Position numbers and translations under genes: made by a program | Assembly (NCBI GenBank): GCA_033002965.1 | Contig: JAURVB010012928.1 | Coordinates: 1-64,000 of the forward strand | From: Piper betle | Lineage: Eukaryota > Streptophyta > Magnoliopsida > Piperales > Piperaceae | Reading direction: 5' to 3' | Length of the DNA: 64,000 nt | Part shown: piece after piece, positions 55,885-64,000 of the stretch | Position numbering within the stretch: the stretch's first letter is position 1 | How the letters are laid out: each line of letters opens with the position of its first letter | The notes under the pieces: model-generated | What the model was told of the DNA's origin: nothing | The model's database searches: none | The model's input: the letters and a program-made list of their open reading frames with translations, nothing else

Positions 55885-56971
55885 TTCATTTGCTATTGCC
55901 TAAAAATGAAAAACTAAAAAATAACTTCCAAATCGACTCTACCTCGTCACAAATGCCGAGGCAGTCGAGTCTACTTCAGAACTATATATAAATACTATAA
56001 CCTTGAAAGAAAATAACCTTGGAAAAAAACAGTTGGAAAAAAATTTTGGTATAAAATACATTCATACTAACCCAGTTAGATCATGACATTAGGTACGTCA
56101 AAGCCAGTTCAGTTACAGACACCAGCGTCAGACTTGTACTTGCAATCAGTGTACACATCAAACTCTGATATTTCATAAAAAGCCAAGTCAAACCCAGGTT
56201 ACCAAATCAAACAAGTAACAGGACGAAAACATATCAATGTTAGGCAGCGAATATCTTAGTTAAGATCAAAGGTGTAATATTGCCTGTAAGATAGGTATAT
56301 TATTTGATCGTCAAAAGATGTATTTCCATTGGATTTGGATGTGCAACAGCTCAACATGAAACCCAGATCCTGCATTTATAAAAAGCTAGCTAATGCAAAG
56401 CTTTTGATATTGAACAGCGTAATATATTGGTGCAACTTGGTCCAATCATGTCTAATTCAAACTTCTAATCATGGTTTCCATCCATTAATTCGGCTTTTTT
56501 CGTAAACCAACTCTTCTCCTCCTCTTTCGTCTTCCTCATTTATGAAAGAGTGGGTAAGGGTATCAATTTTCGTTAAATGATTGCCAGTTCTTCCATTTCC
56601 AGCTCTAGTTTTTTTTTTTGTTTTTTCAATTCAGAAGCTGTTTTTGGAGGTGGGTTTTTTTATTTTATTCATTTCATTTGTTGGCTGCTTGAAGCAGGCA
56701 TAATTGGTCAGTATAAAGTATAGGAAACAATCCAACAGATACAGAAATTCATCATCTTTCTTCCAGATTTTGCTATGTTTTGTCAAACTTCAATGTCAAC
56801 TGATCTAGAGTTCCACATCTCAATTTTGGCAAATCAATTACTACTTTTTGCTCCATGTTTCAAAACAGAAAAAACCAAGATATATTTTCCTTTTCTTTGT
56901 TGATTGTTTACAGTCATAAAGACTTTTGCCTTCCCGAACTTGAGCAGCACCAAATTGGTAAAGAGAGACAA
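55430..56971 (+). promoter_or_regulatory. upstream region of the MADS-box gene, with (TA)n at 55839-55880
   Basis: AT-rich, no other gene. A good acceptor-like TTGTTTACAG at about 56907-56916 lies ~55 bases before the start codon and suggests a spliced 5' leader, as is common in AGAMOUS-lineage genes; the leader donor was not placed. The promoter position is inferred only. Confidence 0.45.
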
Positions 56972-59900
56972 ATGGGGAGAGGGAAGATAGAGATCAAGCG
57001 AATTGAGAACACCACCAATCGGCAGGTGACATTTTGCAAGCGCAGGAGTGGCCTTCTTAAGAAGGCCTATGAGTTGTCTGTGCTTTGTGATGCAGAGGTG
57101 GCCCTCATAGTCTTCTCTTCCAAAGGCCGCCTCTATGAATATGCCAACAACAGGTATGTTAATTTGCCTGTGTATGTCACCATGATTGGTTTACATATCT
57201 TCATGTAAATTAGGCTCTGCTACCTTCGACCATGAAATTACATCACTAACGGCATTTTTGCTTTTCCCTTAGATTTGGAGATAGATTTGTTTGCCTAGAT
57301 GTTGCTGCAGTCCTTCCAGGTTTCACTTTTCTGTTGTTTCTCCTTTCAGTGCCAGATCAACCAAATTAGTGTGTTGATCTTGTGCTTGTGTTATTGCATC
57401 ACCTTGCTGTTTTTGGATGATCAGATCAGGTATAGACAGCAGCTTGTAGATGTTAGCAATATCCAATGACTTATTTTGGTGATTTTTTTTACTCTTACAA
57501 GAAGAGACGGGTCTTCATAAAATTTCTTTTGCTCTAGAGATCTGGGCAAGTTGCTTTCCTTTCTTTTCTTGGCTTTCATGAGCAGATCTGATGTGAGTTA
57601 GAGAGGAGAAATACCAACACCTTAGGGCTGGAAGGCTTGCATCTTACTAGCTGTTTCCTCCTGCTCGTTACTTTGTGGCACCCTCTTTCATTAGCTTGAC
57701 CATTTCTTGATTTTTCAGATTTTGCACTTGCACTTTTGCACTTTGTTTTTATTGTTACTCTCCCACCTTTGGTTAAGATTCCACATCTCAACAAGGGATC
57801 GAACTCTCTGAGTTTAGGCTTCTTCTACATCCTCTTTCTTCATTGGTGAAAGACCCAATTACCCACAATAAAGATTTCTTTTCTTAGTTCTCCAAAAACC
57901 TTTGTGATCACAAAAAGAAAATTGCTTTGTTTTTGAAAAAGAAAGAGTTATAAGTAGTTTTCTGCTCCAAAGAAGCATCAGGTTTATCCAAAATTCGCAT
58001 AAGAGGTTTCCAACTACTGATCAAAAGAGATTGAAGAAAAGTTACAAAATTGTATAGCTGCCGAGTTCATCATAAAACTGTCCCATGAATAGCTTTGCTC
58101 AATGCAATACAATGACTCGAAAGATTCGTCTGTTTACAAGAGAAAGAAAAGAATATGATCAGAGATAAAACAAGAGCTATGGCAGATAAATCCAATGCTA
58201 GCCAGGAAAGAGTACGTACACGTGAAATTAGGGTTTATCTCTCCTCCGACACATACATACCCAGAGCAGCATCCGAGGCACATTGATGGAACATATATGA
58301 CACACTACTCTAAACAGTGCAAAGTGAGGTGGCCAATCATATCATAGGATTTTGTAAAGGCATGAAACCTTGTACCAGTGAGAACGTTTCAGGTTTGGAC
58401 AAGTCCTGAATCATAAGCAACTGAGGTAAAACTCTTTACGCTTATCCTAGTTGTTCACTGAGTAAAGAGGTGTGCACCCTCTTTCTCGGTGTTAGCATTG
58501 CCGTGCTAGTTGGTTCGAAACTATCAGATTCAGCCCGTTAACTCGACTCCGTTGTAATCCCAGTCGAGATTGAATCGACAGAAATGATTTTTGAATTGCC
58601 CGATTTAAATTGATTTTGACCGATTTATAAGCGATTTATGAATCTATGTTCTTACCGGATTTTATATTTTTTAATATTTGATAATTAATGAATAGATAAA
58701 GATATAATCTATGTAAATATAAGAGAATTTAACTTAAGGTTTTCTTATTACTTGTGTTTTTAGCCTTCTATGACATTTAGTGCTCTAAAGTTTATAAAAA
58801 CATGCTTAAGCATACTTTATTTTGATAATAAAATAAAATTTGACAAAAAGGTTATTTCAATATTATTTTTTATTTTGATTTTATTATCCTTGATAAATCA
58901 ATTTTCATACAAACATATATGCAATCTTACTAAATTTGTTGATTCAAAATAAGCCTTGAATCGGTTATGAATGGGATCAATTCAATTTTTAAAAAATCCG
59001 ATTCAATTACGGATTCCAATTTTTATAACAATGAGTACTAGCCTATAGTTACTTTGAGGTGACATGTTAAGCTATATAGATTAATACTAGGTGCACTACC
59101 AAAAAATGTCTCCACTTTTTCCTACTCTGACTTTGATTGACCAATTAAATTAGTCACTCGGATCATGCTTACATGGTAACTTTTTTGGGCCAATCAAAAT
59201 CAAGGTGGGGAAAATTGGAGAAAAGTTTGGTAGTGTATAAAGGAATCCTCAACTAAATATCGATATTATCATCATATATTAATGTATGCCTATATACGAT
59301 GGAGTGCAACGAAATGGAAAAATCTTCTTTTTAAAAATAGTTAACCAAAGTTAAATATCTATAGACATACTTTATAACTAACATATTAGATCTTACTCTA
59401 ACAGTATTCAATGTGAATTGTTTTTGATGATTTTCACATTGTTTTTGATGATTACATTTTGCTAATTAGTAAGAAATTTTATCGTCAAAATTCTATTTAT
59501 TGGCTCATAAGCTTGGCCTATGTCCAATTCAACTTACCACCAAAGACAATTTTGGGTTGGTTTTAACACCATCTGAAACGACTAGGTGCAAGTTTAATAT
59601 GATGACCAAATTATTTATTTAAGAAGTTGAATACCGATGGTTATTTCTATTAATATACTAGGCCTTATTCAAGTAGGTATTACATGTAAGGCTAATTTTT
59701 TTAGGACCTTGTCGTTTCTTTTGTTCACCACCTTAGGAAGGAAGATGTGAGATTCATTTTGCTAATGGAGGCTTACATGTACCCTTTGGGAGAAACCCAA
59801 ATGGTTTCCTTTAAAATTGTTGTGTGATAGGCTTGTTAAAGTGTGACAAATACTGATAAGTAGCTAGCTAGCTAGTAGTTACACATACAACAAGCAATTT

Positions 59901-61626
59901 TTTCATAAATATAGGTAAATTAGCTAACTTGTAATTTTTTCACAGATAGGTTCTGTTGACCACCTTTGCTTTACTGACTGGATGAATTGAAGAACAAACA
60001 CCATGTTGCATAAGAATTGCAAATGATGTGATGACAAATCAATTGTTTGTTATGTAGTTGGTCATTTGATCTATGCTATGAGCAAAGTTATTTTCTATTT
60101 GTTATACTCATCAATATGGTCTGTTGTTGGAGTAATAGTTTAAAGTCCACAGTTGAGAGATACAAGAAGACATGCAACGAAACCAGGTCTGTATCTTTTG
60201 GTGATCAACCAAACTCTCAGGTGAGTTGAGTTTCAATGAAAGATAACTCAATTCATGATACTAGTAATTCATGTAATGGGAAAAACTTTGAGCCAGCTTC
60301 AGTTTTTATATACACTTTGTCTAATTATTATATATTTAGCAAAGATCTTATTAATTATATATATACTAATCAGTTTGGTATTTTTTGTTAGGATTACCAA
60401 GAAGAAATAAAAAAGCTGCAGAGTCAGATTTCACAGCTCCACGATTCAAACATGTAATCTAAATCTTGGTTAAAAAGAAGGGTATTCCAATTCTGCATTT
60501 ATCAGTTAATTTAGAAAAATAATAAATGACATTTTCTCAGGAAATTCACTGTTGAAGGGCTTTCTAAGATGGATAGCAGGGAAGTGAAAGATATGGAAAG
60601 GAAAATAGGGAGAAGTATCGGCATTATCAGATCCAAAAAGGTCCTAGACATTCCCTTCTTATCATGATTCATTTTAACCTGTGAAACCTTGATTTAGCTA
60701 TGAGTTTGGTCCATTGCCACTCTCTTTCTGATCATATATATAAAATTTCTGCAGAATGAGCTCCTATCTGCTGAAATTGAGTACATGCAGAAGCGAGTAA
60801 GATCATCCTTTAACTTATGTATATATGTCTTTCAATGCTCAAAATCTTAAGCTTTTTCTTTCCAAAAAGGATTTGCTCAGACACCATGTTTTGCAAAGTA
60901 AAGCTTGGGATGTTTATGTACACCAATATATAGTACCTAGGCATTTAGAGATACCATCAGTCTGATAACCGATCATAATCCTAAATATATTGATACTCAT
61001 CTTATATATGCAGTTGACACTTGATACAGACTTTCTCTAACTAATACCCATTGATGTGAATATACTGTAGGAGTTTGATTTGCAGAATGATAACATGTAT
61101 CTGCGATCTAAGGTATGCATTTGCAGTCATGTTTGTTTACAATCAATTTCATGTTGATGATCAATGGAGATCAATCGCATATATATTTCTAGTGAGTGAT
61201 GAAGACTAATTGTTTTGATCTATATATTGGTCATTTCAGATTGCAGAAAATGAGAGAACCCAGCAGCAGATGAATCATGTGATGCCTATTCCACAGTATG
61301 AAGTCATGCCTTCTCATTCCCATATTGATGCTCGGAACTTCCTTCAACCAAATATGTTAGAACCTCATATCCACTTCTCCCAGCAAGACCAGCAGCTCTC
61401 CAACGTGGGTACCTGCTAAAATTTCCATCTGATCTTTTTTTCGCCTTGTTTGGTACTATGTTCAATAAAAATTAGCTAGATCGGTATTGTCTTCATGGCA
61501 AACTGCATATTCTCGAATAAAAGTTCATATTTTTTAAGAAGAAACTTTTAACACTATCTTTCTCTTGTGCAGATGACAAGATTATCTATTCACTGTGATC
61601 CTGCAATCAACTTAATTCTTGAATAA
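56972..61626 (+). CDS. AGAMOUS-clade MIKC MADS-box transcription factor
   Basis: Exons: 56972-57153 (182), 60139-60220 (82), 60392-60453 (62), 60541-60640 (100), 60755-60796 (42), 61071-61112 (42), 61240-61404 and 61573-61626. Lengths 182/82/62/100/42/42 are the classic MIKC pattern; the total is about 242 residues. The MADS domain (1-60) starts [18 protein letters not shown] and has [20 protein letters not shown]. The I and K domains follow ([43 protein letters not shown]). MADS and late-K motifs place it with AG/SHP/STK proteins that specify stamens, carpels and ovules as nuclear DNA-binding tetramers. The middle of K is diverged ([19 protein letters not shown]), and no clear AG motif II (-QTxLQLG) is seen. 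If the last intron is not spliced, translation ends at 61419 (229 residues). Whether it is C- or D-class is undecided. The 2.98-kb intron follows the MADS exon. Confidence 0.88.
57841..59196. promoter_or_regulatory. candidate AG-type intronic cis elements
   Basis: Within the large intron: CATTGG (57841-57846, reverse of CCAATG) and CCAATG (58192-58197), both fitting the LEAFY core CCANTG; CCAATCA at 58333-58339 and 59190-59196, matching the CCAATCA boxes conserved in AGAMOUS second introns. Such short words occur by chance, but the location in the equivalent intron makes them worth testing. They are separated by a small inserted element at 58542-59039. Confidence 0.35.
58542..59039. mobile_element. 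small AATCG-type element inside the MADS-box intron
   Basis: Left: ACTCCGTTGTAATCC and TTGAATCGACAG; right, reversed: ACTCATTGTTATAAAAATTG, then GTAATTGAATCGGATT. Repeated CGATTTA/AATCGG words near both ends resemble elements at 14703 and 22126, but the GC-rich core is absent and the middle is AT-rich. Boundaries approximate, target-site duplication not resolved. Confidence 0.5.
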
Positions 61627-62064
61627 CTGTAGAAAATATCAAGGTCAAGTGTGAAATTCAGGCTCTCTATGATACAAGGATTAAGGTAATTAGTTGAATA
61701 TTGACCTGCTGATGATTAAGCATCCTCATTGATTATGGCAAACAAGGACTTATTGTATGTTTTTAATCATATATGACTTGAGCAGCTACTCTATTAGCAA
61801 AAGCTTGTTATCTCAAATTATCCTTTATATATGTTTGGATTCTCTATAATGCTTTTGTTCCTGTCACCCAATGTTTGTTACTTGGAAAAAAATGTTTTTT
61901 TTAAAGCATTTGGTTTTAGTTGTAATAAGTGGCCTGTGAATGTTACCCACTTATGATAACTAAAATCATTCACTTTTGTTGCCAACGATGTAAGTAGATA
62001 ATTTTAGCTATAATAATTGAGCGTTCTTGCGAATGCTGATTCTTAAGTGGCTCTTATACTAATT
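61627..62064 (+). other. MADS-box gene 3' UTR and flank
   Basis: Should contain the 3' UTR; no other feature recognised. Confidence 0.45.
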
Positions 62065-62243
62065 TGTAACACTCAATTCCGGTTCGACTTTGACCGGTTT
62101 GAAGTGTTAACGTCATGTAAACAATCCTTTGAATGGTTAAGTCCCCGGAGTGGTTACCTTGCCATGTTAGTTGGTGAAGGTAAGGTTTCATGATATTAAC
62201 ACTACAAACCTAGTTAGGTTCAAACTGAATTTGGGGTGTTACA
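62065..62243. mobile_element. 179-bp mini-element with LTR-like TGTAACAC..GTGTTACA ends
   Basis: Starts TGTAACACTCAATTCCGGTT and ends GAATTTGGGGTGTTACA, so the first and last ~20 bases are inverted copies. Both ends resemble the 3' terminus of the ~2.9-kb solo LTR family (CCGGATTTGGGGTGTTACA). Flanking pentamers (TAATT, ATATT) do not match. It may be a foldback derivative or an extreme deletion product. Confidence 0.55.
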
Positions 62244-63249
62244 ATATTGGTACTACATGGATGATTTTAGTTAAATGAGTGAAGGACTTTCGCGTGAAAC
62301 CCAACAATGCTTGTACAATAATTAAATATTTTCTTCCAAAGAAAAATAATATAAATATTTTTTCCAAGTAATATGTATGTATGAAATATGGTACGTTTTT
62401 ACAAAGGTGGTGTGTGGAGCGAATAAAAAATGTGGTTAAATATTTTAGCTTATTTAAATATTGATGCATAGGGATTTCTAACTTTCATTTACTATTTACT
62501 ATGATCTAATTATAAATAAATTAGATCATCAAATAATTTCTCACACATGGTAGCAAGCTTTTCAAGGCTTAGTATGTAATAAATACAAGGTAAATAACCT
62601 AATTCCTACCTAATATATTGCAAATTTTATCTGTACACTACTTTTTTGACTCGTATAATTTAGACATGATAAATCCTTGGGCTTGCTTAGTAGCCATGTA
62701 AATTTTGGAAGTGGCTACACATCTCAAAGTATCGAAGGGCATAGAGATTGAGTTGAAAAGGGGTGAATTAATTTTTCTACTAAGAAATTGGTTGAAGTGG
62801 GTTTATTCTATATAATTTATTTTTTAAAAAATTATTGCAATTAAAACTTGAAGAATATATATTTCTTCGGAATTATTATGCATGTGAAGATAAAATCATA
62901 CAATCGTACCTAAAGGTGTTAATCAAGCGAGTCAAGTGGAGTTCAACCATGTATGTTTAACCATTTATGAATATTCAAGTTTATTTTAAATTCTAGTTGA
63001 GCTAAAAAATATTCGAGTTGAGTCAAGTTAGAATCAATCCCGAGAAAGCTCGAGCATTATTCATATATAGTTTTCTTTTGTGTAATTTGAGATAAAATTA
63101 ATAATAAAAATTTAAATAGTTTAATTTTGGTTCAATTATATGTCAAATAGTTTATTTGGGAACAAAATACTTATATTTTCATGTAAAAGCATCATCATAA
63201 TATGATTATATTTATCATCTTTTTTCATATTTTATATAAATAGCCGTAT
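62244..63249. other. AT-rich intergenic DNA
   Basis: No gene or repeat recognised; the 76-codon frame at 62239-62469 (minus) overlaps the mini-element end and has no recognisable domain. Confidence 0.45.
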
Positions 63250-63897
63250 AAAAAATGAGGTAAATATTATTTAGCCCCCTGAAATTACTCATACCATTAC
63301 ATAACCCCCCTCATTTAAAAAAAACATCACTTAACCACCCTTAAAACTAGCACAATTATATAAATACCTTTAAGCAATGACATGGATGGCTTGTAATCGA
63401 TCAAAGGGTAATGTTTGAGTGTCACATTAGAAAGTAAAATTAAATAAAAATATTTTTTAAAAAAATTGATATAATAATAAAATATTTTATTTTATTTTAC
63501 TCATACAATAAGTCTAGTTTTTAACCCATATGTGAAAAGAATAAAAATATCTTGTCTCACGTACGAGTTTATAATTAACTTTACTAAAAAAACTAAACAA
63601 GATGATAATTTATTTTACCTAATTATTATATATATATATTTTTAGTACATATATTTTAATTTATAATATCATTATATTGTATGTTTTATTTAAAATTTAA
63701 ATTATTGTTTTAATTGACTTTAATTTCTGATGTGGCCCTCCCACATTACCCATTAACCAATTACAAGCTCACCATGTGAGTTAATTTCGAGGGCAGTTAT
63801 GTAATGTGTTTTTGAAACAGGGAGGCTAAGTGATAATTTGCCTTATTCCATAGGCTAAACGATGATTTGAATAATTTAAGTTATATTTACCTTAAAA
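63250..63897. mobile_element. possible MITE with inverted ends
   Basis: The left region GAGGTAAATATTATTTAGCC, followed by TTACATAACCCCCCTC, is mirrored at the right by GCAGTTATGTAATG..AGGGAGGCTAAGTGATAATT and ...AATTTAAGTTATATTTACC. The middle is AT-rich. Superfamily and target duplication not determined. Confidence 0.4.
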
Positions 63898-64000
63898 ATA
63901 TAAATTATTATATTCGATGTAAATTATTAGGTTTGGAATCAATCCGAACCGACGAACAGGCTGGTTCTCGTGATCACAGGGTTCAAACAAAACTTTTACC

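Noticed and set aside
1..64000. CRISPR arrays, bacterial operons, riboswitches or tRNA/rRNA genes
   Set aside because: Nothing of this kind was seen; repeats lack regular spacers, the genes have spliceosomal introns, and no cloverleaf was recognised by eye (a tRNA scan was not possible).

Overview
The window is nuclear DNA of a flowering plant. It holds four apparently intact, intron-containing genes, one intron-containing pseudogene and one truncated gene copy, set in AT-rich DNA full of retrotransposon and MITE-like debris. The GC-rich 5' ends of the B-box and phosphodiesterase-like loci recall the 5'-to-3' GC gradient common in monocots, but I cannot name the species.

Layout. 1-562 is the end of a ~2.9-kb LTR. 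1.9-5.0 kb (minus) is a decayed endogenous pararetrovirus (Caulimoviridae type). 5.56-6.30 kb is a ~135-bp tandem array. 8.7-10.1 kb is a cyclic-phosphodiesterase-like pseudogene. 10.6-12.6 kb (minus) is a double B-box gene of the BBX22/LZF1 type. 14.66-16.37 kb holds two different terminal-inverted-repeat elements, each embedded in (TA)n. 17.8-20.4 kb is an NADK3-type NAD(H) kinase. From its 3' end a segment was duplicated: copy 1 (about 20.44-21.91 kb) carries a gutted early-nodulin-like gene, and copy 2 (about 30.49-33.2 kb) carries the complete one. Between the copies lie an AATCGG-rich element and a degenerate Ty1/copia element (minus) split by a complete 3.0-kb solo LTR.

35.6-37.7 kb (minus) is a complete RHM (UDP-rhamnose synthase) gene with a one-codon insertion in its catalytic T-D-E motif. 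39.9-42.2 kb is a large foldback element whose centre is a run of repeated hairpins. 42.2-54.4 kb is a nest of three more ~2.9-kb solo LTRs in older retroelement DNA, followed by a third (TA)n-embedded element. 57.0-61.6 kb is an AGAMOUS-clade MADS-box gene with a ~3-kb intron after the MADS exon that contains a small inserted element. The last 2.4 kb has only small repeats.

The genes are independent plant genes (light signalling, NADP(H) supply, cell-wall rhamnose precursor, flower organ identity), not an operon or cluster. The most unusual content is in the repeats: microsatellite-embedded inverted-repeat elements, the iterated hairpin array, and a palindromic ACTCGAGT-type module next to a GC-rich block that recurs in several otherwise unrelated repeat families. 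All coordinates were read by eye, and splice sites were inferred from consensus signals and family exon structure.
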